Below, in pieces: positions 23,251 through 31,048 of a stretch of 33,867 bases of DNA. This DNA comes from Photobacterium rosenbergii (lineage in GTDB: Bacteria > Pseudomonadota > Gammaproteobacteria > Enterobacterales > Vibrionaceae). The notes under the pieces are model-generated. The model did not search any database, was not told the origin of the DNA, and was given only the letters and a program-made list of their open reading frames with translations. The position numbers and the translations under genes are program-made. Where the stretch lies: positions 1 through 33,867 of the forward strand of contig NZ_PYMB01000038.1 in assembly GCF_003026455.1 (NCBI RefSeq). Direction: 5' to 3'. Each line of letters begins with the position of its first letter. The first letter of the stretch is position 1.

Positions 23251-24654
23251 ATGACAGAGAATAACCAAGGCACCCCTGCGCCTGAAAGACTGCAGCCGAG
23301 CGGGCTGGTCCGGCGCTTTTTATCCCGTGACAAAACCCCTGTATCCGTCCTTTTCCTCTCCGCGCTGGTTGGCCTTGGGGCAGGTTTGTTGTCGACCTTG
23401 TTTGAGATTGCCGTGCACTGGGTATCTGAGCAGCGTACGGAATGGTTGCGTCATGAGATCAGCAATATGCTGCCATTATGGTTGTCGGCCTTCTTGATCA
23501 GTGCCCTACTGGCCTTAGTGGGGTATTACCTAGTCCATCGTTTTGCCCCCGAGGCGGCGGGTTCAGGGATTCCGGAGATTGAAGGGGCGATGGATGACAT
23601 CCGCCCTGTACGCTGGTGGCGGGTACTGCCGGTTAAGTTTATCGGTGGCTTAGGGGCGCTTGGCTCTGGCATGGTATTGGGCCGTGAGGGGCCCTCGGTG
23701 CAAATGGGCGGCAATATCGGCCGGATGGTCTCCGATTTGTTCCGCCTCAAAGATAAGGAAGGCCGCCACGCACTGCTTGCATCCGGTGCGGCGGGTGGTT
23801 TGGCTGCAGCATTTAATGCCCCGCTGGCGGCCATCATGTTTGTGGTTGAGGAGATGCGGCCGCAATTTCGCTACAGCCTCATTTCGATTAAGTGCGTGAT
23901 GATCTCGGCCATTGTGGCCAATATCGTGTTCCGCAGTATTTCTGGCCAGCAGGCTGTGATTACCATGCCGCAGTATGATGCGCCGCTGTTGCGCTCATTG
24001 TGGTTGTTCTTATTGCTTGGTATGGCCTTCGGTATTTTCGGGGTGGTATTCAATAAGCTGGTCACCATGACCCAGGATATGTTTGCCCGTATCCACCGCA
24101 ATAACCGCCGGCGTTATTTGTTGACCGGCACCCTGCTCGGGGGGACTTTCGGTTTACTTTTGTTATACATCCCTGAGTTGACCGGTGGCGGGATCAGTTT
24201 GATCCCAAGTGCGACCAATGGTGAGTATGGCATCAGTGTGTTGCTTCTCTTGTTCTTGGCCCGGGTGGCGACCACCTTACTGTGTTTCGGCTCGGGGGCG
24301 CCCGGAGGGATATTCGCGCCAATGTTGGCACTCGGCACCCTGTTCGGGACATTTTTTGGCGCGGTTGCCCAGCAATTGTTTCCTGAACTAGGCTTGCAGC
24401 CAGGTATGTTCGCCATTGCAGGGATGGGCGCGCTGTTTGCGGCAACGGTGCGGGCCCCGATCACCGGTATATTGCTGGTGATCGAAATGACCGACAATTA
24501 CGATTTGATCTTGCCATTGATCATCACAACCTTGGGCGCAACCATGCTGGCACAGGTACTTGGCGGTAAGCCAATTTACTCCCAGCTCTTGCATCGGACC
24601 ATAGAAAAGGAAAAAATGGCAAACAGAGAGCAGTCTACAGTGGTCAATACTTGA
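23251..24654 (+). CDS. clcA: H+/Cl- exchange transporter ClcA
   Basis: The 467-residue ClC-family antiporter exchanges two chloride ions for one proton across the inner membrane and supports survival of extreme acid. The selectivity motif GSGIP is at 104-108, GREGPS at 144-149 contains the gating glutamate Glu146, and the internal proton glutamate is Glu201 in VVEEMRPQFRY, offset by two from E. coli E148/E203. The GGIFAPM segment follows. The frame is open 52 codons upstream, but that stretch is not membrane-like and lacks family similarity, so I use the ATG at 23251, although its SD (ACGG) is weak. The stop codon overlaps the erpA promoter. Confidence 0.92.
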   Translation: MTENNQGTPAPERLQPSGLVRRFLSRDKTPVSVLFLSALVGLGAGLLSTLFEIAVHWVSEQRTEWLRHEISNMLPLWLSAFLISALLALVGYYLVHRFAPEAAGSGIPEIEGAMDDIRPVRWWRVLPVKFIGGLGALGSGMVLGREGPSVQMGGNIGRMVSDLFRLKDKEGRHALLASGAAGGLAAAFNAPLAAIMFVVEEMRPQFRYSLISIKCVMISAIVANIVFRSISGQQAVITMPQYDAPLLRSLWLFLLLGMAFGIFGVVFNKLVTMTQDMFARIHRNNRRRYLLTGTLLGGTFGLLLLYIPELTGGGISLIPSATNGEYGISVLLLLFLARVATTLLCFGSGAPGGIFAPMLALGTLFGTFFGAVAQQLFPELGLQPGMFAIAGMGALFAATVRAPITGILLVIEMTDNYDLILPLIITTLGATMLAQVLGGKPIYSQLLHRTIEKEKMANREQSTVVNT

Positions 24655-24671
24655 ACGAGATAGTCAGGTAT
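24647..24671. promoter_or_regulatory. IscR type-1-like operator before erpA
   Basis: The 25 bases fit the IscR type 1 consensus I remember (half-sites ATASYYGACT and AGTCRRSTAT around RWWWY) at 22 positions. The right half AGTCAGGTAT is perfect and the left half ATACTTGAAC has two mismatches. The site covers the -35 box and most of the spacer of the erpA promoter, which fits repression. IscR represses erpA in E. coli, so the function is plausible here. Confidence 0.65.
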
Positions 24672-24679
24672 TAGATAAT
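24651..24679 (+). promoter_or_regulatory. erpA promoter candidate
   Basis: TTGAAC (24651-24656) and GATAAT (24674-24679) are 17 bases apart. The -35 box overlaps the clcA stop codon (24652-24654). It would give a short leader of about 30 bases before the erpA ATG. Confidence 0.65.
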
Positions 24680-24714
24680 CACAGCCATGACCGAGAGTAT
24701 TTGAGAGGTTTTTA

Positions 24715-25056
24715 ATGAGCGATGCTAATCTGCCGCTGAATTTTTCTGATGTTGCAGCGAACAAAGTGAAAACGCTTATTGCCGAGGAAGAGAATCCGGA
24801 GCTGAAGCTACGTGTTTACATCACCGGCGGTGGTTGTAGTGGTTTCCAGTATGGTTTTACTTTCGATGAGAAAGTGAACGAAGGCGATACCACGATTGAA
24901 AAAAGCGGCGTCACACTGGTTGTTGACCCGATGAGCCTGCAATACCTGATCGGTGGCACGGTTGATTACACAGAAGGGCTGGAAGGTTCCCGTTTCTTTG
25001 TAAACAACCCGAATGCGACAACCACTTGTGGTTGCGGTGCATCGTTCAGCGTCTAA
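24715..25056 (+). CDS. erpA: Iron-sulfur cluster insertion protein ErpA
   Basis: The 113-residue A-type carrier has the three conserved cluster ligands Cys41 (GGGCSGFQYGF), Cys105 and Cys107 (TTCGCGASFSV). It receives Fe-S clusters from the Isc machinery and hands them to apo-targets such as the isoprenoid enzymes IspG/IspH. GAGAGG lies 6 bases before the ATG. It probably has its own promoter at the end of clcA with an overlapping IscR-like site, and is closed by a strong terminator. Length and sequence match the ErpA branch rather than IscA or SufA. Confidence 0.96.
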   Translation: MSDANLPLNFSDVAANKVKTLIAEEENPELKLRVYITGGGCSGFQYGFTFDEKVNEGDTTIEKSGVTLVVDPMSLQYLIGGTVDYTEGLEGSRFFVNNPNATTTCGCGASFSV

Positions 25057-25100
25057 TTGAGTCATCGGTGATCGGGTAGATTACCGCTGCACAGGCGAAT

Positions 25101-25133
25101 AAAAAGCCGCTCCCGAAGGGGAGCGGCTTTTTT
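25101..25133. terminator. Bidirectional terminator between erpA and the M23 peptidase gene
   Basis: AAAAAGCCGCTCCC (25101-25114) pairs perfectly with GGGAGCGGCTTTTT (25119-25132) around a GAAG tetraloop. The A-rich 5' arm and T-rich 3' arm make it work for both the plus-strand erpA and the minus-strand gene ending at 25148. Confidence 0.92.
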
Positions 25134-25147
25134 GTTGTGGTTGGCGG

Positions 25148-26467
25148 TTAGGTGCGATTGCCAAGTAGCGGGCTGTTGTCGGCTATGAACTGGCTGAAGT
25201 GGTTCAGCTGTGCCATCCGCTCTTTGGCATACTTCTGGAATTGGGTCTTTTCCTTGCCACTGAGCGAGCGGGCTTGGGGCAGCTTAACCGTCCTCGGGTT
25301 CTTGTGTACGCCGTTGACCAAGAACTCATAGTGCAGGTGAGGGCCGGTGACCCGGCCAGTACCACCTAGCGTACCAATGGTTTGCCCCTGTTTGACGCGC
25401 TGGCCTGTTTTGACCTTGCGTTTTGTCAGGTGGAGATACTTGGTAATGTAGGTCGAGCTGTGGCGGATGAATACATAGTTACCGTTGAACTTGTTGTAGC
25501 TCGACTGCATGACCACACCGTCACCGGCAGCCCAAATAGGGGTGCCGACTGGGGCAACGTAGTCTGTACCCCGGTGAGGGCGGACTTGCCCGGTAACCGG
25601 GTGTAGGCGGCGCGGGTTGAAGTTCGAGCTGACATAACGGAAGTTAATCGGTGAACGGAGGAAGGCCTTGCGCATGGCCTGGCCTTTCTCGTCATAGTAT
25701 TTGCCATCTTCACTGCGGATGGCGGTAAAGGTCTGGCCCAAATTGGTAAAGGTTGCAGCAAGGACATTGCCGCGACCGATAGGCTCACCTTCCACCAGGC
25801 GCTCTTCAAATAGCACCGAAAAACTGTCACCGGCACGGATATCTAATGCGAAGTCGATATCCCAGCCGAAGATCCCAGCGATTTCCATGATTTGGTTGGC
25901 TGTTAGCCCGGCTTTATCGGCGGCATTCCAGAAACTAGAAGTGATCACGGCTTGGGCAAAGTTGAGCTGAAGGTCTACGTCTTTGCTCTCTTTGTTCGAA
26001 TAGAAGGTATCAGCAGTACGGGTGATCACCAAGCTGTCGGTCGCACTCTGTGGTTGGATCAGCTGGACTAATTGATTGTCTTCATCAAAGCCAAAGCGCA
26101 ATTTGTCGCCCGGACGAAGGCTGGTTAAGGTTTTGGTGCCTTCATCGGCATTGACCAAGCGGTAAAGGGTCGCAGGCGATAACCCCACTTTGTTGAATAC
26201 CACCGCCAGGCTTTCGCCAGATTGCACCTCGTGCTCTTTCCACTTAAGAGCGGGAACCATGGGTTTCTCATCACCTTGCATTGGCCGAAGTTGGTCGGTA
26301 TCAAGGGAGATTTCCAGCGGGTAGAGCTTGCCGATTTCGAATTTTCGCTCAGGGTGTCCACTGCTTCCTGAACTCGGCCATAATATTAACACCACGAGCA
26401 GCGTGCTGATCACGGTGATGAGAGTCTGGTGCATCCTTGGCAACCGGCGGAGTATCGGTACTTGCAT
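25148..26467 (-). CDS. M23-family murein DD-endopeptidase (MepM/ShyA-like)
   Basis: The 439-residue protein has an N-terminal signal anchor (about 13-31), an OapA/LysM-like peptidoglycan-binding domain (78-125, HEVQSGESLAVVFNKVGL), an intermediate domain and a C-terminal LytM/M23 zinc metallopeptidase domain. The zinc ligands His298 and Asp302 (HRGTDYV) and the HLH motif (His377, His379) are intact, so it should be active. Relatives cut D-Ala-mDAP crosslinks in the periplasm to let the cell wall expand. The start is not well marked by an SD: the ATG at 26467 gives the longest sensible signal anchor, and the ATG at 26434 is an alternative. Several Vibrio paralogues exist and I do not assign which one this is. 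Confidence 0.88.
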   Translation of the reverse strand: MQVPILRRLPRMHQTLITVISTLLVVLILWPSSGSSGHPERKFEIGKLYPLEISLDTDQLRPMQGDEKPMVPALKWKEHEVQSGESLAVVFNKVGLSPATLYRLVNADEGTKTLTSLRPGDKLRFGFDEDNQLVQLIQPQSATDSLVITRTADTFYSNKESKDVDLQLNFAQAVITSSFWNAADKAGLTANQIMEIAGIFGWDIDFALDIRAGDSFSVLFEERLVEGEPIGRGNVLAATFTNLGQTFTAIRSEDGKYYDEKGQAMRKAFLRSPINFRYVSSNFNPRRLHPVTGQVRPHRGTDYVAPVGTPIWAAGDGVVMQSSYNKFNGNYVFIRHSSTYITKYLHLTKRKVKTGQRVKQGQTIGTLGGTGRVTGPHLHYEFLVNGVHKNPRTVKLPQARSLSGKEKTQFQKYAKERMAQLNHFSQFIADNSPLLGNRT

Positions 26468-26594
26468 GTGGTGTTTTTTTGCGATTTCGTAAAAAATAAG
26501 ACAACCCTTAGTCTAACTGGTTTCAAAAAACATCGCTATTCAAGTAAGATTGAGGATTATTACTTTTTTGCCAATTCTGTGGGAGCGAACAAGA

Positions 26595-27782
26595 ATGGCC
26601 AGCATTGAACAAGCTTTAGCTGAAATTAAGCGTGGTGTGGATGAGCTGATTCCGGAAGAGGAGCTGATTGCCAAGCTAAAAGAGAACCGTCCTCTGCGAA
26701 TCAAACTCGGTGCCGATCCAACTGCACCGGATATTCACCTGGGTCACACGGTGATCTTGAACAAACTGCGTACGTTCCAGGAGCTAGGCCATGATGTCAC
26801 GTTCCTGATCGGTGATTTCACCGGTATGGTAGGTGACCCAACAGGTAAAAATACGACCCGTCCGCCGCTAACTCGTGAAGACGTTCTGCGTAATGCAGAA
26901 ACTTACAAAGAGCAGGTTTTCAAAATCCTAGACCCTGCCAAGACCAAGATTGAGTTCAACTCGAGCTGGCTGTCAGACTTAGGTGCAGAAGGCATGATCC
27001 GCCTAGCTGCAAACCAGACTGTTGCCCGTATGCTTGAGCGTGATGACTTCAAAAAGCGTTACAACGAAGGCCGTCCAATTGCGATCCACGAGTTCATGTA
27101 CCCACTGCTTCAGGGCTATGACTCTGTAGCCATGGAGACTGATGTTGAGCTAGGCGGTACCGATCAGAAGTTCAACCTACTGATGGGCCGTGAACTGCAA
27201 AAAGCCAATGGCCAGAAGCCACAGGTTGTTCTGACTATGCCACTACTGGTTGGCCTGGACGGTGTGAAGAAGATGTCTAAGTCTGCTAACAACTACATTG
27301 GTGTGACAGACGTACCAAGCGAGATGTTCGGCAAGATCATGTCTATCTCTGACGAGCTAATGTGGAACTACTTCGAATGTCTATCTTTCCGTCCGCTGGA
27401 AGAAATTGACCAGTTCAAGGCCGACATTGCTGGTGGCCGTAACCCTCGTGATGTGAAAATCTTGCTGGCGAAAGAAATCATTGCCCGCTTCCACAGCGAA
27501 GCCGATGCCGATGCAGCCGAGCAGGAGTTCATCAACCGCTTCCAGAAAGGTGCGATGCCAGATGAAATGCCTGAATTCGAATTCGAAGCCGGTATTGCGA
27601 TTGGTAACCTGCTGAAAGACGCTGGCCTTGTTAACTCCACCTCTGATGCGATGCGTATGATCCGTCAGGGCGCTGCGAAAATCGATGGCGATAAGATTGA
27701 AGATACCAAGCTGATCCCTGAAGCGGGTACTGCGGTCTATCAGGTTGGTAAGCGTAAGTTTGCCCGTGTGACCCTGAAGTAA
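26595..27782 (+). CDS. tyrS: Tyrosyl-tRNA synthetase
   Basis: The 395-residue class I synthetase attaches tyrosine to tRNA-Tyr. The HIGH-type motif is HLGH (48-51), KMSKS is at 226-230, tyrosine/ATP-binding residues lie in KLGADPTAPDIH, and a C-terminal S4 RNA-binding domain covers about 335-395. It belongs to the TyrS form common in Vibrionaceae rather than the E. coli TyrS form. The frame opens 15 codons earlier, but MASIEQALAEI is the usual start, and GGGAG precedes it by 9 bases. A strong terminator follows, so it is monocistronic. Confidence 0.96.
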   Translation: MASIEQALAEIKRGVDELIPEEELIAKLKENRPLRIKLGADPTAPDIHLGHTVILNKLRTFQELGHDVTFLIGDFTGMVGDPTGKNTTRPPLTREDVLRNAETYKEQVFKILDPAKTKIEFNSSWLSDLGAEGMIRLAANQTVARMLERDDFKKRYNEGRPIAIHEFMYPLLQGYDSVAMETDVELGGTDQKFNLLMGRELQKANGQKPQVVLTMPLLVGLDGVKKMSKSANNYIGVTDVPSEMFGKIMSISDELMWNYFECLSFRPLEEIDQFKADIAGGRNPRDVKILLAKEIIARFHSEADADAAEQEFINRFQKGAMPDEMPEFEFEAGIAIGNLLKDAGLVNSTSDAMRMIRQGAAKIDGDKIEDTKLIPEAGTAVYQVGKRKFARVTLK

Positions 27783-27806
27783 TCCACTTCTTCCTTAGAC
27801 AGTAAG

Positions 27807-27839
27807 AAGGTGCCCTGTTGATACAGGGCACCTTTTTTT
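27807..27839 (+). terminator. tyrS terminator
   Basis: AAGGTGCCCTGT pairs with ACAGGGCACCTT around TGAT and continues into an uninterrupted T-run to 27839. It lies 25 bases after the tyrS stop. On the minus strand the tail is poor, so it is mainly a plus-strand terminator. Confidence 0.92.
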
Positions 27840-27876
27840 ATTCCCGTCGTTTCTGAAGGAGGCTTAACGACTCCCT

Positions 27877-28875
27877 TCAGGCAGCAAGGCGCGCGAGCAA
27901 TGAGTCAACTGAGGCTGGGTATTCGGGATAAGGGAAATATTGGTAGAGGTAGGCGCAGCTGTATACCAATTTGATGTCGTGATCATCAACGCTGGTCTGC
28001 ACCTGCTCAAGCCATACCTGCCATTGGACAAGGGAGGGAGTAGGTAGAGGTTGAAACTTGCCGGGCGATATAGTGTCAGCTCTTGAGGCACAAAGGGCTG
28101 CAATGTAGGCTTGCCAGAAGTAGTTTACCGCCAAGTCTTTATGTTCAATCAGGGGCATGAGGGTATGCAGTGCTTGCAAGCCGGTCACACCATGTAACAA
28201 GGTAAAGTTACCGGAAGCCATATAGAGCTGGATGCTGCTGTGGGCGATGAAATCCAAGTTGACTCCAGCAGGGTTCGCCGAAATCTCATGGTATTCAAGG
28301 GTGGTGATAAGCTCGTCGATTCTGTCAACGATGTTACCAGGCTGGAAAGGGTAGCCATTGAAACGTTCGAAAGCCATTTTTAGCTGCGTCTCACCCCGGT
28401 ATTTGGTTGTGACTTGCAAGGGCCCGAGCGGCTGGAATTCACTCGCCCAATAGGCAAGTGCTATCGCTGTTTCTTCCTTGTCTTGTATCTGAACGGCATA
28501 GCTGAGACGGATAAGGGCATGGAAGGCTGCAGTCGCGACTCCTGGCAGCAGTTTTGGCAAGGCATGGATGACGGCTTGTTCGAGCCCCTTTTGTTCAACC
28601 AGTTGGCGATATTTGGCCAGGAAGTCGGGAAAGTGTTGTTTGTTGCCCAAAACAGCAATGCTGCTTTTGGGTGTCGGTGACAATTGGCGGATGGGTTCTA
28701 GCCTTGGCGTATAGTCCCGGTAGAATGCCTCTAGTTGTGAGTCAGTCGCACCACAGAATGAAAGTGCGGCCAGCGCCATAGGTAAATGGTTGGATAAGCC
28801 ATCTTGGTAGCTGGGATCAAATTGTTGTCCTTGCCTAATCAGTTGCAAGGCTTTAAGGGAGATAGGTTGAAACAT
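27877..28875 (-). CDS. Questin oxidase family protein (DUF4243-like)
   Basis: The 332-residue soluble protein resembles the questin-oxidase-like family: an N-terminal SNHLPMALAAL segment with His30, FHALIRLSYAV with His119, a central HSSIQLYMASGNFTLLHGVTG block with His212 and His228, and DDHDIKLVYSCAYLY near the end. Fungal members perform Baeyer-Villiger-type ring opening of anthraquinones. The substrate of bacterial members is unknown, and I do not infer one. No signal peptide or membrane span is visible. GAGG precedes the ATG by 7 bases. A 16-bp perfect palindrome lies 28 bases upstream of the start. The VOC-family gene upstream is in the same orientation and might be co-transcribed. Confidence 0.72.
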   Translation of the reverse strand: MFQPISLKALQLIRQGQQFDPSYQDGLSNHLPMALAALSFCGATDSQLEAFYRDYTPRLEPIRQLSPTPKSSIAVLGNKQHFPDFLAKYRQLVEQKGLEQAVIHALPKLLPGVATAAFHALIRLSYAVQIQDKEETAIALAYWASEFQPLGPLQVTTKYRGETQLKMAFERFNGYPFQPGNIVDRIDELITTLEYHEISANPAGVNLDFIAHSSIQLYMASGNFTLLHGVTGLQALHTLMPLIEHKDLAVNYFWQAYIAALCASRADTISPGKFQPLPTPSLVQWQVWLEQVQTSVDDHDIKLVYSCAYLYQYFPYPEYPASVDSLLARLAA

Positions 28876-28902
28876 GTTGCGACCTCTTGTTAGAGGCGGT
28901 TA

Positions 28903-28918
28903 TCAAGCCATGGCTTGA
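28903..28918. promoter_or_regulatory. 16-bp perfect palindrome, candidate operator
   Basis: TCAAGCCATGGCTTGA is fully self-complementary with no spacer. It lies between a -10-like TATAAC (minus strand, 28936-28941) and the start of the questin-oxidase-like gene, where a repressor would block transcription. No regulator gene is nearby and I do not recognise the site. Confidence 0.5.
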
Positions 28919-28963
28919 ACAGCAAACCGTTACTCGTTATATCGGAAAATTGTACTGTGAGTG

Positions 28964-29380
28964 TTACTGGCTGTAGTCATTGCGCTGGCTGCTGTCTTGG
29001 CTCAGGTATTCGATAAATTCCCACTCAATCCCATTGGGATCCCAGAAATAAACCCGCTTGCGCCAGGGGTGCGACGTCTCCATCTCATTTTCTTCGTAGC
29101 CAGCTGCCTGCAGGCGGGCGCGGATCGCTTCGACATCTTCACTCACCAAGCCGATATGGTTGATACCGCTGTCTACGTATGGGGTACGGTCGACCGATGT
29201 CCGCTCGACGACTTCCTGCAGCGCGAGGTAGCTTTGCTCTGTCCCGATATGGCACCAGCGGTAGCCATTACCCTCGCCGCAGTGACGGACAGCAAAGGCC
29301 GGTAGGGCGGTCTGAATGAATGCGATAGTGTGGTCAATGTTACCGACGGTGATATTGGCATGTTCAACGTAGGGGGTCAT
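28964..29380 (-). CDS. VOC-family (glyoxalase/dioxygenase fold) protein
   Basis: The 138-residue protein has the paired beta-alpha-beta-beta-beta modules of the vicinal oxygen chelate superfamily. The four metal-ligand positions are filled: His7 (VEHANITV), Glu56 (YLALQE), His75 (INHIGLVSEDV) and Glu121 (GIEWEFIEYL). It should therefore bind a divalent metal, but the reaction cannot be named (glyoxalase I, extradiol dioxygenase and resistance proteins all share this fold). A GTG two codons upstream is possible, but the ATG at 29380 has GAGG 5 bases before it. A promoter candidate precedes it at 29422-29449. Confidence 0.82.
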   Translation of the reverse strand: MTPYVEHANITVGNIDHTIAFIQTALPAFAVRHCGEGNGYRWCHIGTEQSYLALQEVVERTSVDRTPYVDSGINHIGLVSEDVEAIRARLQAAGYEENEMETSHPWRKRVYFWDPNGIEWEFIEYLSQDSSQRNDYSQ

Positions 29381-29421
29381 AGGCACCTCTTTTCTATTAA
29401 ATAAAGTTTTTTGCTTATTTA

Positions 29422-29449
29422 AATATAGAGTGCGAACGAGTTAAGTAAA
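29422..29449 (-). promoter_or_regulatory. Promoter candidate for the VOC-family gene
   Basis: On the minus strand TTTACT (29444-29449) and TATATT (29422-29427) are 16 bases apart in a very AT-rich 90-base stretch between the TRIC gene's terminator and the VOC start. Confidence 0.5.
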
Positions 29450-29482
29450 TTTTTTTATTTATTTAATGGGTTTGAGACACAA

Positions 29483-29507
29483 AAAAACCGCCAGTGTGGC
29501 GGTTTTT
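29483..29507 (-). terminator. Terminator after the first TRIC-family gene
   Basis: AAAAACCGCC pairs with GGCGGTTTTT around AGTGT. On the minus strand the 3' arm runs into TTTTTTTG. It lies 43 bases past the stop at 29550 and separates the TRIC gene from the VOC gene. Confidence 0.88.
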
Positions 29508-29549
29508 ATGCAAGAGCACGAATCCTTGCGCCCGACAGCGGGAGGTCGA

Positions 29550-30161
29550 TCAGTGCCTCAAGGCGAAAGTTGGCAGGGAAAGGTGCCAGCGTATCGCAGC
29601 CAGGCGAATAGTGAGTGTCGTGATGATGCCTGCCACGGTAGCGACGGCAGCATCGACATTAGCGGATAGGGCTACGGTATGGACAATGCCGCCGAGGATA
29701 CAGGCAGTAGCGTAGACCTCAGTACGTAGTACCATCGGGATTTCCCGTGCTAATACATCACGAATAACCCCACCGCCACAGCCGGTCATCACCCCCATGA
29801 TCACTGCAACCATAGGAGTCGCACCAAAACGCAGGGCCTTCTCGACACCAATCGCCACGAAGACTGCAAGGCCAATGGCATCAGAGACCGGTAAGATCCA
29901 CCAAGGCATTTGGCGTGGGCGGCGTATCGCCAGCATGCTGACTAGGCAGGTAATGAAAATCACCCATAAGTAATTGGTATCGGTGATCCAGAAAACAGGT
30001 GTCGCGCCAAGAGCCATATCGCGGATGGTTCCCCCTCCAATGGCGGTAACGCTGGCCAGCACCACAACCCCGAACGGGTCCATCCGGAGTCTGCCTGCCA
30101 GTAATACACCCGAAGCGGCAAACACGGCCGTTCCGAACATATCGAGAAGATAAATGAGCAT
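29550..30161 (-). CDS. TRIC cation channel family protein, copy 1
   Basis: The 203-residue membrane protein belongs to the bacterial TRIC (formerly UPF0126, YadS/YicG) family, with seven predicted spans in two inverted three-helix repeats. Each repeat carries the glycine hinge motif: GGGTIRD at 42-48 and GGGVIRD at 129-135. Characterised TRIC proteins form trimeric monovalent-cation channels; the physiological role in bacteria is unclear. Compared with its neighbour it has 12 extra C-terminal residues (WHLSLPTFALRH). AGGT precedes the ATG, and a strong promoter candidate lies at 30204-30231, so it can be transcribed independently of the second copy. Confidence 0.92.
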   Translation of the reverse strand: MLIYLLDMFGTAVFAASGVLLAGRLRMDPFGVVVLASVTAIGGGTIRDMALGATPVFWITDTNYLWVIFITCLVSMLAIRRPRQMPWWILPVSDAIGLAVFVAIGVEKALRFGATPMVAVIMGVMTGCGGGVIRDVLAREIPMVLRTEVYATACILGGIVHTVALSANVDAAVATVAGIITTLTIRLAAIRWHLSLPTFALRH

Positions 30162-30203
30162 TATGATACCTGCTGAGTCATAGAATATAGGGCGATCGCG
30201 CAG

Positions 30204-30231
30204 ATTGTACGACGAATAAACTGGCTGACAA
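30204..30231 (-). promoter_or_regulatory. Promoter candidate for TRIC copy 1
   Basis: On the minus strand TTGTCA (30226-30231) and TACAAT (30204-30209) are 16 bases apart, each matching the sigma-70 consensus in 5 of 6 positions. The predicted start is about 36 bases before the ATG. Confidence 0.65.
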
Positions 30232-30364
30232 CTCGCTGCAATCGCTTTGTGAGGTGACTCACATTGATTGTTGTTGGCTTGTTATCAGCCCTCCTACGGA
30301 CAGGCGATTTAGTTATAAGGCCGAAGCTTAAAGTGGCAATTGATTGTCAAGGGGACACGGTAAG

Positions 30365-30940
30365 TTAACGGATTGCAGCAAAGCGGATAACCAGAGTTGT
30401 ACTGATGCCGGCCAGGGTTGCAATGGTGGAGTTGATAGGTATGGAAAGTACTACGGTATGGATAACCCCTCCCATAACACAAGATGTTGCATATAATTTG
30501 GTACGTAATGCCATCGGGAGCTCATGAACAAGTAGATCTCGGATTATCCCTCCGCCACAACCGGTTACGACTCCCATGATCACTGCGACCATCGGGGAGG
30601 CACTATAACGTAGGGCTTTTTCGACACCTATAGCAACAAACACAGCAAGCCCGATTGCATCTGCCAATGGCAGGAGTTTGGGGGACATTGTTCGGGGGAG
30701 GTGCAGGGCAATCATGCTGATTAGGCAGGTAGTGAAAATGACCCATAAATAGTTGGTATCATTGATCCAAAATACAGGAGTCGCTCCGAGAGCCATGTCT
30801 CTGATTGTCCCGCCGCCAATAGCGGTTACACCGGCAAGTACGACAACACCAAACGGCTCCAACTTGAGCTGGTTTGCTAATAATACCCCGGAGAGAGCAA
30901 AAACCGCAGTTCCAAACATATCAAGGAGATAGAATGGCAT
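30365..30940 (-). CDS. TRIC cation channel family protein, copy 2
   Basis: The 191-residue protein aligns without gaps to copy 1 over its full length, with about 140 of 191 positions identical by eye (about 73%). Both glycine hinges are kept (GGGTIRD at 42-48, GGGIIRD at 129-135), so it is probably functional rather than a decaying duplicate. Differences cluster in the loop near residues 79-93, the stretch 136-149 and the segment near 164-176. It lacks the 12-residue tail of copy 1. No clear terminator separates it from the btuF operon upstream (107-base gap) or from copy 1 downstream (203-base gap). AGGT lies 6 bases before the ATG. Confidence 0.92.
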   Translation of the reverse strand: MPFYLLDMFGTAVFALSGVLLANQLKLEPFGVVVLAGVTAIGGGTIRDMALGATPVFWINDTNYLWVIFTTCLISMIALHLPRTMSPKLLPLADAIGLAVFVAIGVEKALRYSASPMVAVIMGVVTGCGGGIIRDLLVHELPMALRTKLYATSCVMGGVIHTVVLSIPINSTIATLAGISTTLVIRFAAIR

Positions 30941-31048
30941 CGTGTTACCTAGTATTAATTAGGTGGTAGTGTTGAGTGTAGGGTGAATCAAAAGGCAGGC
31001 CATTCCTATTTTCACTATCGTGACATGCTTCCAGAAGTTACTCGCTTG

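Noticed and set aside
26468..26594. T-box or other tRNA-sensing leader before tyrS
   Set aside because: The leader is short, AT-rich and lacks a T-box sequence; such leaders are also not expected in this group.
30162..31048. Cobalamin riboswitch near btuF
   Set aside because: I looked for the conserved B12 box and found only a partial GCCACT at about 30332, which is downstream of btuF in transcription order and in the wrong context.
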